A model generated the notes under the pieces. It was not told the DNA's origin. It searched no databases and saw only the letters and a list, made by a program, of their open reading frames with translations. The translations under genes and the position numbers were made by a program. From assembly GCA_023974075.1 (NCBI GenBank), contig CM043800.1:7035453-7099452 (forward strand): a stretch of 64,000 nt of DNA, in the 5' to 3' direction. The first letter of the stretch is position 1, and each line of letters opens with the position of its first letter. Shown here one piece after another: positions 1-11,028 of the stretch. The stretch comes from Chaenocephalus aceratus (Eukaryota; Chordata; Actinopteri; Perciformes; Channichthyidae).

Positions 1-1052
1 AGACTGCGGCCGTGTGGCCTGTCACTGTGGTGTACTGCTCCAACCAGGAGATGCCGCTGGGAAAGATGGTGGCCATGGAGGCGCCGTACAGACCGGTGCA
101 GGCCCACACCGCCACCTGCTCCCTGCTGAAGAGGCAGAGCAGCAGGGAGGACAGGGTGGAGCCCACCAGGCTGAGCAGGATCATGGTGCCCGGGTACATG
201 CAGGCCGCGAAGAAGATAGCCAGCCCCCTGCAGGCAGCAAACGCAGCCCAGAACAGGGCATTGAGCCCGGCCGCCTGGGACTGATGCATGTGGGCGTAGT
301 CCTTGGCGAAGGTGAAGATGAAGGTGCCGTACGCGTCCTCAGCACCTACATAGGCAAAGAAGAAGAAGAAGAGCAGGGCTATGAGAGCCGTGTGATGTTT
401 GGCCAACAGGGGCTCCCCCGATGTCTTGCGTGCTTTTTCACGTGACGAGCTGCTGCGACAGGAGAGGATGAAGAAGAGGAGGGAGATGAGGAAGATGAAG
501 GAGCCAATGACGATGTAGGACCACATGGGTTTGAGGGTGCTGCTGTGGACGTAGCGGATCAGTGTGTGGGCGGCAGGCGCTCTGGTGACCTGCTCCGCGG
601 GGACAGGAAGTGACGAGTCTGCTGCGAGGACTCCTGCACTGCTGTTGCTGTCAGACCCAAACAGCAGCTTGGCGATGATGGGAGACACGAAGGCCCCGGC
701 TGCAAAGCTGAAGTGCAGAGCCTGCATGTGGGGGCCCGCCTGCTCCCCCCACGTGTCCAGTATGAGGACGTTACCAACTGGGGACAGGAAAACCATCGTT
801 AACACATTTCTGAAAGGCTCCCTTTCAACACAGCAAAACACAAACTCAGTTGCTACATAAGAACTTCTTTTCTTAAGTATTCACTGACGTTTAAAAGTAC
901 CTAACGGAGGTCAGACTCATCGAGGACACAGTGCGCCACGTATAGTATGGTATGTTAGCGTGTGAACAGCTCAATGTGCAAGAAACTATGTTCAAATCAT
1001 AAAGGAGCAAGATGTCGAACAGCTCATAGAGAAACACGAAGCACCTTTAGTG

Positions 1053-1106
<54 letters not shown>

Positions 1107-1643
1107 CACCTGTATCCAGGATCCCTGTGGTCAGCCCGATGCTGGACATGAGGCAGGTGAGGCGCAGAGCCTGCCTACAGAAGGGGATGGCACACATTCC
1201 CACTGAGGTGACCAGCAGAGAGCAGCCTGAGGACAAGCAGAGGAGGAGGAGGGAGGAGGGAGGAGGGAGGAGGGAGGAGGAGGGAGGAGGGAGGAGGGAG
1301 GAGGAGGGAGGACAGAATCCTTGCGTAACTTTGAAGAACCTTTACTCTCGTTGTTTGATCAAATGTAATGAAGGTTCGTCACAGAATAGTATGAATTAAA
1401 AACTGTGTTCCAAAAATACTATAGCATAATATATCCTCAAAATAAAGAATGTAAAAAATATATATTAGAGCATGGGATTTCAATGTTTAAAAGTCAACAT
1501 AGTGCATCTTAAGAATTATTCAAAATATGTATAGTACGTCAAAAACAGCTTTTCCGCCAGGATGCTGAACTCTCCCCTCCCTCCTACCTCTCCCCCTGCC
1601 CCCATTGGACCTAGATTTGAACACCTCCCCTCCCTCCCACACA

Positions 1644-1735
<92 letters not shown>

Positions 1736-3530
1736 TGTCGTAATAATAGTTGTCCATCATAAAATAATGTTTTAAAAACACGTATAGTATGGTATGTCAA
1801 AAAATGTGTACAACATATAAACCATGTGTATGAGCGTTACCCAGCAGCAGGTGGGGGCTCATGCAGTCAAAGAGAAGGCCTCCGAACAGGGAGCCCCCAA
1901 TGTAGCCCGCAGAGCGGCCCACGAGGATGTAAGAAAGGTTGCTGATGCTCTTGTTCACATTCACAGCAAGGTCCTCGAACGTGGGGCCGGTGATAGAGAT
2001 ACTCATCCCCTGGAGCAACAAGAGACCAGGAGTTACACTGACTGAGTCGCTGTGAGTGACAGGTGCTGCACGCTAAAGAACAATGCACGCTTCTGGCTGT
2101 ATACAGCAGTCGTTACTGCTTCCTGTCTGGTCCTCCAACTGCATCTCCTGCAGCTGATACCCTGGCACTTGTAGAAGTACCAATCTGAACTATCCCTTTC
2201 ATATTTAATCCAATTGTTTCTTAAACCATAGAGCACAGGGATGGGCCAGCTGCTTCATTGTTTGCTGCGTTAATGCAGGATGGAACATTCCAGAACACAA
2301 ACTGGTATGCTGAAGGTTTTCCGATAACCTGGTTGAAGAGCAGGTTATGCATGTAGTTTGTCCTGTCAGTGCAGGTTCACTCCAGGTGACTGGATATCAT
2401 GACACTCCCTGCACATTACAATAGACCTGCAGAAAGTGCAAACAAACCAGTGAAATGAACTAAACGGCTGAATTGCTTTTAATTCACTGGCAGGAGCGAC
2501 AAGTGAGAAGGAGACAAGTGAGGAGGAGCAACAAGTGAACAACGAGGGAGAGATTGAACAAAGAGAAAGAGTAGAGGACAGAGAGAGTAGTGAACAGGAA
2601 GAAGACAGAGAGACTAAAGAAGGTGGAAGAGAGGCTGCAGGTTATGGAAAGGAGAGAGACATGGAAAGTGAATGTTGACAATGTGTTGTGATCATGTTAG
2701 CCTCTTCTGCAGGTCCAGATCATTAATAGTAACAGTCAACTGATTCTTATGCATCACACTTTCAAAAATGATTTATGTTGCAGCCCACTGACATGGTTTG
2801 AAATCAATATATTATCCAATTTGTGACCCCCCACAGGACTTAAAAAGCACCTAACTAGATCATGAAAATCGCCCAAATCTCGGGGGGGGGTGGGGGGGGG
2901 GTATACCCCCCAAACATGTTTGGACCTCTGTATTTAGGAAATCCTGGATACGGCCCTGCTGCTGACTGATAGGGAGCCCATTCATATCATTCATATGTAA
3001 GGCTGTGTGGCTGCAGGTCAGAATGCAGAAAACACTAGATCATAAAGGTTTGCAGAAAACCTCATATACCCGAGTGCTTGCACAGGTGTCGATGCTTCCT
3101 GATAGCACTAAGTAACGGTAGTTATTAGGCTATATAACCAAGATAACAAGACATATGGTAGGCTACTTGAGCCACAGTTGTATGCTAGTAAATGAAGAGA
3201 AGGCTGGATGAGGTCTCCGTTGAATATTATTTGCTATAGAAGCACACAGGTTTAATTATGAAATAAATGTACCAGACCAAGGAAAGCTGCACAGAGTGCG
3301 AGGGTGACTATCCAGCGGCCGCACGCGCCCCTCCTCCTCCCGCCGGCCACCTCCACCCGGCCGTCGCACCTCAGGGTGCTGGTCCTCCTGCCTGCCTTCA
3401 ACGCGCTCTTCAGCCCTCTGCCGGTGTCCTTCCTCTTGTCAAACAGGGTGTCCTCGTCGCCGTCCTCCATACTGGAGAAACGAACGTGCTTCTTTTTAAC
3501 GACGGTGTCTTGTGAGGCCGACGAAGACAT
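1..3530 (-). CDS. mfsd4b: mfsd4b (slc60a2) sodium-dependent glucose transporter 1-like, 3' partial
   Basis: Host gene of the major facilitator superfamily; the family moves glucose (and in some reports urea) across the plasma membrane. Four coding exons are visible on the minus strand: exon 1 3530-3273 (ATG to ...AAFLGL, then GT donor), exon 2 2009-1841 (AG acceptor, starts GMSISITGPTFEDLA, phase 1 at its end), exon 3 1226-1110, exon 4 777 down to the window edge with no stop. All junctions have AG/GT borders and keep one frame for about 440 residues, against roughly 480-520 for the family, so little is missing. Exon 1 gives a cytosolic N-terminus rich in K/R before the first membrane helix (WIVTLALCAAFLGL). 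Exon 2 carries GPTFEDLA and the loop GRSAGYIGG. Exon 4 encodes several hydrophobic helices and a charged loop. Intron 1 is about 1.26 kb and contains a G-rich tract near 2881-2902. The gene is intact within the window. Family assignment is from recalled homology. Confidence 0.85.
1050..1105. repeat. (TG)n microsatellite in mfsd4b intron 3
   Basis: An almost pure TG dinucleotide run immediately beside the donor site of mfsd4b exon 3 (exon ends at 1110). Open frames across it are repeat artefacts. Confidence 0.95.
1240..1312. repeat. Purine-rich GAGGAGG(GA) minisatellite
   Basis: Tandem GGAGGAGGGA-type units lying just upstream (in gene sense) of the acceptor of mfsd4b exon 3. On the gene strand it reads as a CT-rich tract and may contribute to the polypyrimidine tract of the acceptor at 1227-1228. 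Confidence 0.9.
1645..1733. repeat. (CA)n microsatellite in mfsd4b intron 2
   Basis: About 45 CA units between mfsd4b exons 2 and 3, typical of teleost introns. No coding meaning. Confidence 0.95.
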
Positions 3531-3596
3531 ACCTGTCAGTTTGACAGTGCTGACGAATCTGACAATGATGATGTCAGAACGCTGTAACAGGAGTAC

Positions 3597-4328
3597 TGTT
3601 GGAGCCTATAGGACCAGGTCCGCACTCCGCGCAGATCGTTTGGTTATGGCCAGAGCAGGGTCTGACCATCCCTCAGTTCTGGTGAGCCGTTCCTGGGAAG
3701 TAGAGGCAGTATCTAGAAAAACAGATTATGCTTGTAAAACTAATTGGACTTCGTACTCCGATTTGATTTGGTATACATTTGGTACTTTAATCACAGTTCA
3801 GCAAAGTACATTCAATTTGATACAATACCACAAAGCGCTTTGGACTCCTTCTTGAGGTCTCACCGTGACAGGCCAGTCAGCGTAAGATCCCAGTTGAAGA
3901 GAGTGCCGAGTACTGAATACATCCTGCATATATACTGTTCCTAGCGGAGCCCCCACCTTCGCTGCTCTCCCTTGGTGTAATCTGCCGTTGCTACTCTAGC
4001 AACATCCAGTTTTAGCCAAGGTCAGAGCCAGTGCCCAACTCCCTCTTCCTAATTTCGATGTGTCTTTGTTACCGCCTTATCTGGTTTTCGCTCACAAGAC
4101 AGTGGCGACTTTTGGTCGGGTGACACATACTCGTAACATGGTGTTCTACATTCTTGTGGTTTGTAGTTTTGAAGATAACAGGATGCAGCCGGCCAACTGC
4201 TGAGGCTTCTCAGCAGTTGACTTTAACACAGTACTTTTCCACTCAGACAGCTCAATGTTTTAGCTTTTCTATAATAGGTTTACTATATCTTATATTCACT
4301 GTTACTTTTGCCTTATCTTTATCCTTCA
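3597..4328 (-). repeat. ERV 3' LTR, 66 bp upstream of the mfsd4b ATG
   Basis: Ends are TGAAGG at 4328 and CCAACA at 3597 in element sense. A TATA-like motif (tatatatgc) lies at 3927-3935 and an ATTAAA-type polyadenylation signal about 140 bp further on, so U3, R and U5 are arranged for transcription towards mfsd4b. The outer edge lies 66 bp from the mfsd4b start codon at 3530, in the same transcriptional direction. Confidence 0.85.
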
Positions 4329-4345
4329 ATCCCCCTTTTGCCCCA
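4329..4345 (-). other. Polypurine tract of the ERV
   Basis: In element sense the bases before the 3' LTR read ggggcaaaagggggat, a typical plus-strand primer tract, directly abutting the TGAAGG of the LTR. The 260 bp between this tract and the env stop show no other feature. Confidence 0.7.
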
Positions 4346-4608
4346 TTCTAATGATTGGGGCAACATAGCATTATTAGTAGACATAGCCCATTGATTTTCA
4401 CATTTTTTACTCATGTAACTGCTCCAACCTGTGCCCGTCCTTTTCGGGTTGCTTTTTCTTATCGCTCTGAGGTTGAACATGGTATGGTCCGCCGTTGGGT
4501 ACCCAGAACTTTAAACTTTCTTTTTCAGAGCCTCAGCAGCCAGAACACACCATTTTATCACATACAGGTTGGAGGAAGGTTATACATTACATTTTATTTT
4601 AATTCGTT

Positions 4609-5637
4609 TTAAGCATATAAAGTATAAGTGTCCATTTCCCATCGTCCATACGATGGTGCGCTAGGTGGAGTGGGGAAGGAGTCTTCCCCAGCTAGAGCTT
4701 CCTCATTATCTTCCCCTTTTGCGTCTACTAGGGCCATTTGTTGAGTTGGTGTGGGTGATGTTATTGCGGCGCCGATCAGTCTCTCAACCAGGGATCTTAA
4801 ACAGGGAATGCAACAGCATCCGCACAGAGTGAGGACGGCTGCAAACACCGCTATGGATACTAAGGTCGAGGTCACCAATCCTTTATAGTTACCGAAAACC
4901 GACATCCATCTGTCCCACCTGCTCTCATCAATCCCAGACATTTCTTTCATTTTGTTGTTAAGGGTTTTCAGCCCGTGTAAAGCTGCTTGTGGAGACCCGT
5001 CAGCCGCGGTGTTGTTGGGGATGAAAGTGCAACATTGGTCCCCGAACATGAAACAAACCCCACCCTTCTCGGCTAACAACATATCAAGGGCCATTCGGTT
5101 CTGATAGGCCATCAGAGAAGTAGCCTTGAGTTGTTCGCTCACAGCCTTCAGACCGTCATGGGTCAGATTCCCTAAACGTTGAACATTGTAATGGATGAAA
5201 TTGATTCTGTCAACATTTTTGTTCATGATGCACCATGGACAGACAATTGAGGCCCATCCATCGGCCACCTGATTTGCCAATTTAAATTCACTAGGGACTC
5301 CTCGAGGGACACCTACAGCATCTATGTATGTGGGATTACTGTCCGAGGTGCTTCTTTGAGCTATTCCAGAGAATGGGTAAACTGCGGTCACTTTAGCCAA
5401 ATCTGCAATGGTCATCTGGAACGTGTTTACTGGCAACAGTAACGTTACCAGGACACAGAGACCGCTAGAATGTTTTGGTATTCTGTCATACAGTTTGTTG
5501 GCCCCACAGTGATACCATATACCTGCTCTGGGTACGCCGTGGTCACTGGCTTTGGTGAAAATGACGATCGCGCATAGGGTTTTGCTGAACCCGGGCAGTG
5601 GTATCCCGCCTGTTCCATTTAAACAAGTGTAATTCAT
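4609..5637 (-). pseudogene. env: ERV env, transmembrane-subunit half
   Basis: An open frame of 342 codons covers the end of the surface subunit and the transmembrane subunit of a retroviral envelope. Visible signs are the conserved heptad-rich stretch ending in RMALDMLLAEKGGVC, a CX6CC motif at residues 195-203 of this frame (the disulphide bridge motif of gamma-type Env), a hydrophobic membrane anchor near residues 255-280 followed by a cysteine cluster, and a short cytoplasmic tail. The upstream surface-subunit part is in other frames (5767-6600), so the gene as a whole is broken. It lies between pol and the 3' LTR as expected. Function is that of a fusion glycoprotein, now presumably lost. 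Confidence 0.8.
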
Positions 5638-5766
5638 TTGTGGGATGTGCGACGAAAAATAGGGGTTTTCTTCAGTTCCGGGGAGGTAATGGGGAAAGCC
5701 CTATCATACTGAGAACAATTGGTACCGGGGTTGTCCGCCATCATTAATTTCTTTACGCATTCTGGT

Positions 5767-6600
5767 TCAACTGGCGCAGGTACAAGCAATAGTAGGGGTC
5801 TGGCGGTCTACCAGGCAGTCTGTGGCCGTACTTAAAGCCGCTTGTTGGGCCATTAGTAACCAATTGTTGCTGGTCAAGGAGGTTCCTGATATACCGGTAG
5901 CCGCTTGGAATTCTAGGTCTACTGTCCAGTCCGACGTTTTATGTATTATCACGCCTTTCTCCCTTGTGACCGCGTCTGAGCTAGGTCTAGGTATTCTACT
6001 GGAGATACATACAAAGACTGGGAATTTAGGGTCTTGTTGGTTCGAATAGGCCCAAAAGTCAAATGGAGCACAGGGTGTGTTGGGGTCTCGTACTGATCCT
6101 GTGGATGTAGCGGCCGTTATGTTGATTTTGAAAGTGAATCCGGTAGGTGACATTTTTAAAGAGATAGTTTTTGCTATGGCTATAGCGGCGCCCTTGGACC
6201 ACCTTCGCCAATTCATTCCCGTGTCACCTACCAGGTCGTCCCATGTATCTCCTATGGTCACATACCATTGATGCCTATCTCCCCATCCTCCTCCATTTTG
6301 CCCGCGGTTGTTAGTTAGACTAGTGAATGGGATTACCGTTGTGGTGCTGGAGTTCTCGGGTATGCATAAGGTAAGGGAGACTGCTTGTAGGGAACCACTT
6401 TGTCTACATTCAGTAAAGTTGGCGGTATATACCGTAGCTGGGCGTCCTGTGGATCTTTTGTGCGTTTTACAACGGTGTTGGTGGCATTGTCAGAGGGATT
6501 GGTGGAATTCTTCCACTGATTCTCGCTGGCTTCTCTTTGTCTTTCCCCGAGAAGGATAATCAGTACTCGATCATGATTACCCCTGTTAGGACCAGTGCGA
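5767..6600 (-). pseudogene. env: ERV env, surface-subunit remnants
   Basis: An open stretch at 5767-6261 (164 codons) with the composition of a retroviral surface subunit (S/T-rich, scattered cysteines, ending CTCAS) is separated by a stop from the transmembrane part. Upstream, 6262-6600 stays readable only by changing frame near 6490, where a stop interrupts. No signal peptide could be fixed with confidence. Assigned by position between integrase and the CX6CC-bearing frame. Confidence 0.6.
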
Positions 6601-6730
6601 GCCAGTAGAGTCGGGAGCTTGAACTCCCCCTTTGGGCCTTACCCATTATCCTTAATGTTTTTTAGTCCTGTTTTTCAGTGTAAGTGTATGGACGTGTGGG
6701 TGTGTGTATGTGATGCGTGTGGTGCGCCGC

Positions 6731-8905
6731 CTACTCAGGGGGTGCGGTCCCTTGTGGTGCCTCCTCGCCGGCTGAAGTCTCCTGGGCTGGTGTGCTGCTT
6801 CCCGAATGAAGATGAAGATCCCCCAAGTCTTGGACGGTGTCTTCTAGCGATCTGGTCGGGGTTGCGGCGGCCACACAATGCGACCAGTGGTACCAGGTGG
6901 TTCCTTTACCTTCGAGTTGCACCGCGTGGCTGGTCCTCCGGGTTACTTTGTGGGGTCCAGTGAAACGGGACGAGCACCACTTTGGCTTGACAACTTTTAG
7001 TCTGATGTACTCTGCTTCCCGGCTGCCCTCAGCCTCCTCTGTATGTCCTCTGGCTCTGGCTTCCGTGGATTCGTCTGCGAATTCTGCAACAAGGTGTTTT
7101 AGTTGTTCATAATAGCCTTTGTGCCCCACCCGCTCATAGAGTTCTGGGGAGACAGTAGCTCCAGCACTGGGTCCCGGAAACTGATGACCGTGGGTCATTT
7201 CATAAGGGGTGAACCCAGTGGTCCGGCAGATTGAACTGCGGATCACCATCAGTGCTAGGGGCAACCCATCGACCCAGTTTAAGCCTGTCTCTGCGCAGAC
7301 TTTTTCCAACTTTTGCTTAATGTTCTGGTTCATTCTTTCTACCTTGCCCTGTGATTGAGGATGATACACTGCCCCGAACTTGTGTCTTAGACCTAGGGAA
7401 GCTTCCACTGTAGCTAGATCATGGTTTTTGAAATGGCTTCCATTGTCACTTCTGATTTTCTTTGGGAACCCATGTCTTGGGATGTATGTTTGAACCAGGA
7501 ATTTTACAACCGTGTCTGCGTCTTCTTTAGCACATGCTATGGCTTCTGGCCATCCTGTGTAGGCATCGACCACCACTAGCAGATACCTTTTCCCTCTGTG
7601 TCTGTTTAACATGTCTGTGTAGTCTATTACTACCTCTTCTCCCGCCATTGTGGCAGCTGGGAACTTGCCTTGGTGTGGTTTGATTGTGGCCCTTATGTTA
7701 TAACACCCACAGATGCTACACTCTTCCAAATGGTTGGCTATTAGATCTGGTAGGTAGGGATGCCACCAGTGTGTCAGTGATCTCATCATTTGTGTTCTTC
7801 CCACATGTCCTGGAGTGTGTGCTTCTTTCATCATGGCTCTCACCCACCCAGGAGGTATAACTGGTCTGCCGTCTGGTGAGTACCAAATGTCTCCCGCCCC
7901 CTTTCTAGCCCCTTTGTGGTGCCATGCTGTTCTTTCTTGGGGCGAGGCTTTGTCCTGCTCCCTCTTTAGGGCGTCGTCTGTTCTGGCCTCTAATATGCCC
8001 TCTGGTTGGGGTGTCTGTATCATCTGGGCATATGCTACCTCGTATCCTGCCGTTTGCTTGGCAGCTCGGTCAGCCGCATTGTTCCCATTTGTCAGATGTC
8101 CTGGGGTCTTTGAATGCCCTTTGCATTTGATTACGGCCACCTTTCTTGGTTTCATAATTGCTGCCTCTAGTTCTTTTACTTCTTGGTAATGTTTGACTGG
8201 TACCCCCGTACTTGTGATAAATCCTGCTCTCAGCCATCGTTTCAGGTCATAGTATACTACGTTGTATACATAGGCTGAGTCGGTGTATATATTTACAATT
8301 TTTCCTGTGCTTTTGGATAAGGCGGCGGTTACACCTTTTAGTTCAGCCAGTTGGGCTGACACCTTTCCTGTTACACGCTCACTTTCTACCGTCTCGTACA
8401 GTCCTGTGTTCGTGTCATGTCTTACTACCGCGTAGGCCCCTTTCAGGCCTTCGTGTGGGTGTCTGTAGCAGCAGCCGTCAGTGAATAAGTCTTCTGCCCC
8501 GGGGACCGGAGAGTCTTGCATATCTGGTCTTATTTTTATATCTTGGACTATCTTTTCTTCACACATGTGTGGTTCACCCTCCCCAGGCAGGTAGTCTGCC
8601 ATGTTGATGCCATCATGTGTGTATGTGATGTGTTCTTGAGTTAAGACTTTTTCTAGTCTTGTCTGTCGTGTTGATGTCATTGTGAATGCTGCTGAGTTTA
8701 CAAAAGACACAATGCTATGGCTGGTAAGTACTGTCAATGGGTACCGCATGACTATGTGACCAATCTTTTTTATAATCCCTGCCGTGCCTGCTGCATGTCT
8801 TACACATGTGGTTCTTTTGCTTCGCTTGTCCAAAGAGATGCTGGCTTTAAAGCACAAAACTTTTTCTCTTTTACCCCTGCCCCCACCCCCCTTTTCTGAA
8901 ATCAA
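6731..8905 (-). CDS. pol: ERV pol, RNase H and integrase frame (5' end open, degenerate pol)
   Basis: A 724-codon open frame, the longest in the provirus. From N to C it shows an RNase H domain (FTDGCC, AELKGV, YTDSAYV, and a later NNAADRAAK with the last acidic residue), an integrase zinc-binding domain (H-x-H pair in HTPGH, then CSICGC), the catalytic D,D-35-E core (IDYTDM, SDNGSH, GKVERMN) and a C-terminal region containing KPKWCSSRFTGPHKV, the GPY/F-like module. All catalytic residues I can identify are present, in contrast to the broken reverse transcriptase upstream. Residues before about 75 are translated from sequence linking to RT and may not be authentic. No stop is seen through the integrase tail, which runs into the env leader region. 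Confidence 0.8.
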   Translation of the reverse strand: MISEKGGGGRGKREKVLCFKASISLDKRSKRTTCVRHAAGTAGIIKKIGHIVMRYPLTVLTSHSIVSFVNSAAFTMTSTRQTRLEKVLTQEHITYTHDGINMADYLPGEGEPHMCEEKIVQDIKIRPDMQDSPVPGAEDLFTDGCCYRHPHEGLKGAYAVVRHDTNTGLYETVESERVTGKVSAQLAELKGVTAALSKSTGKIVNIYTDSAYVYNVVYYDLKRWLRAGFITSTGVPVKHYQEVKELEAAIMKPRKVAVIKCKGHSKTPGHLTNGNNAADRAAKQTAGYEVAYAQMIQTPQPEGILEARTDDALKREQDKASPQERTAWHHKGARKGAGDIWYSPDGRPVIPPGWVRAMMKEAHTPGHVGRTQMMRSLTHWWHPYLPDLIANHLEECSICGCYNIRATIKPHQGKFPAATMAGEEVVIDYTDMLNRHRGKRYLLVVVDAYTGWPEAIACAKEDADTVVKFLVQTYIPRHGFPKKIRSDNGSHFKNHDLATVEASLGLRHKFGAVYHPQSQGKVERMNQNIKQKLEKVCAETGLNWVDGLPLALMVIRSSICRTTGFTPYEMTHGHQFPGPSAGATVSPELYERVGHKGYYEQLKHLVAEFADESTEARARGHTEEAEGSREAEYIRLKVVKPKWCSSRFTGPHKVTRRTSHAVQLEGKGTTWYHWSHCVAAATPTRSLEDTVQDLGDLHLHSGSSTPAQETSAGEEAPQGTAPPE

Positions 8906-9113
8906 AATAACCCCTTACACGTTTGTTGTTTCTGCTTTTCAGAATAAGCCTAAAAAGAAGGAGTATTATGTGTCAGTCGTCTGAGTCTCTGATGACAGGG
9001 GCGGTCAGGGACCTGTTGTGGCCCATGGTTTCTTGTGCTTTGGTGGGGAACCTTGAAATAAACGCTTTTTCTTTTTCTCGCAGACCGTTGATTCCCATTT
9101 ATAATACTTGCTG

Positions 9114-9770
9114 TCAGGTTTCGGCCCCCAGGTCATTTACCAGGGCTCGCAATGGGGCGGTGCGGAATTTGTATTCTGGGAGATACATGCTGGAATATCC
9201 GCAGAGACCAAGGAAAGACAGCATGTCTTTGACTGTGGATGGTTTGGGATGTGATAGGATCGAATCCTGGTGTGTGGTTGACATGCCTGTGCCGTCTTCT
9301 GTCAGTAGCCGTCCCAAAAACGCTACTTCTCGTCTTGTACATTGTACTTTGTTTTTAGACACTTTAAATCCTTTCTCAGCCAGTCTGTTTAGGACAGTTT
9401 CGGTGGCTTTCATGCAGGACACTGCGTCTGGGCTTGCCAACAATAAGTCATCTACGTACTGGATCAAGATGGTGTCTGGGGGGAGGTCTAGGTCAGTGAG
9501 TTGTTCCCTCAGGACTTTATTGAAAATCCCCGGTGAGAGGTTAAAACCTTGTGGCAACCTTGTGTACTGAAGTCGCTCGCCGTTATGTACAAATGAGAAT
9601 ATGTGTCTTAGTCTCTGGGCCAATGGGATGCAAAAGAAAGCATTGGCCAAGTCTATGACGGTAAACCACCTGTGGCCGGGCCCAATTTGGGCCACAGCCA
9701 CGTGTGGGTTTGGAACTGGGATGCAAGGGGTTGTTACTCGTGAATTAATCGAGCGTAAGTCGTGGGCCAT
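9114..9770 (-). pseudogene. pol: ERV pol, reverse transcriptase core
   Basis: Open frame with the palm and fingers of a retroviral reverse transcriptase: AHDLRSINS, the DLANAFFCIPL block (motif A), LPQGFNLSP (motif B) and YVDDLLLAS (motif C, catalytic). It is separated by frameshifts from the protease/RT start (9797-11017) and from RNase H (8905 and lower). The connection segment at 8906-9113 is readable only in a shifted frame. Confidence 0.85.
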
Positions 9771-9796
9771 TCGGAAAGACTTTCCCCCAGCCTTTT

Positions 9797-11017
9797 TTAC
9801 CGGAAGAATGGGGGTGTTCCACTGTCTGTCGTTGATGGGTCTAAAACACCTGATCTTTTGAGCCCTAGGACAGTTTGGTCAATTCCTTCTTTGGCTGCTG
9901 GGGACATTGGGTATTGAGGTCGGTACACTGGTGGATCTGGGGTGTATTCAAATGTGACTGGGGCGGTGTTGGTACAGTGTCCTACGTCATAGGGGTCTTG
10001 AGACCACAGGGCTGGAGGTACACGCGCGTACATAGCCTCTGTCTCGTCATGGTCTTGTTTGTCCCTGTGGTGGTCTCGAACTACTGGGGTCTCGTCATAT
10101 AGAATACTTTCCTCTGATGAATGGGCAATTGAGTGTGCCTGAAGGGAGGGAGAGAACTGTACATTAGGGATTTGGGTGGGTTGCCAATCCCTTGCTTGTT
10201 GAGCCCTTTTTACAAAGGGTCCCAGGGAACGAGCCTCTGCTTTGGGACCTAACAACAGGGTGATGTGTGGCACAGATTCGGGTCCCATCTTATACCAATA
10301 CATTTGTTCATCTGTGAGGAAGACTTCGGCCGCCACTCCTAAAGAGGAGAGGAAGATTCTCCCTGTGTCTGCACTATCATTGCTGTCATATTTTTTGTGG
10401 TCCCACTCGTATGCGAAGCTCTCGTCAAATGGACTGCGTGAGTATGAAAAAGTGATGTGTGGTGGGTCACGTGTGGGTCCATATGGTGCCATGGCTTGTA
10501 ACCAGGGTTTCCACATAGAACATTTGGTGTATAGTGACTGCTTTAGTTCAGAATTTACTAAAGGTCTTTCTAGAAGTCCCCAATATATGATAGTCTGTTG
10601 GAAAGGGTCTGGGCGTGTGGGCCTGGCCAACAACATTTGTGAGGATGCTCCTATGGGTGCCGAGCAGTTAAAGGAAGTTCCGTCCGGGAAACTAACCCTG
10701 AGTCCATCTGGTGAACACAAAATGGAGGCGTTGGTCTTTATAAGTATGTCTCTTCCTAACAAATTTGCTGGGCATTGTGGCAAGAGTAAGTAGGGGTGTG
10801 AAAACCTTTGTCCTGCTAGTACAGAGGGAAGGGGATGGGTGAGCGGAAGGTATTCTGTTTGTCCTGAAAACCCCACCACTGCCACAGATTCCGGAGAGGC
10901 ATGGGCGCGGTATTTAGGATCTTTTACCGTCGAATACCGTGCTCCCGAGTCAACTAGAAAAGGTAAGTTGTCTCCGCTTACTGCGACATTAATGAGGGGT
11001 TCCGACAGTCCCCTCAT
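9797..11017 (-). pseudogene. pro-pol: ERV protease and start of reverse transcriptase
   Basis: A 406-codon frame. Near residue 22 it has LVDSGA, the aspartic protease active-site motif (D-S-G), followed by NLLGRDIL, the second conserved protease segment. After a long linker the RT begins (EGIDQTVLGLKRSGVLDPS). The frame ends in a stop at the point where the RT should continue in 9114-9770, so one frameshift separates them. Its 5' end nearly abuts the nucleocapsid end of gag at 11029. Confidence 0.8.
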
Positions 11018-11028
11018 TGTGGAGCGTC

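Noticed and set aside
14..860. Plus-strand frames over the left edge
   Set aside because: They are antisense to mfsd4b exon 4, which has correct splice borders and family sequence.
3589..3596. AGGAGTA as a clean ERV target duplication
   Set aside because: It is offset from the LTR ends by 1 bp on one side and 2 bp on the other, and is 7 bp rather than 4-6; reported only as imperfect.
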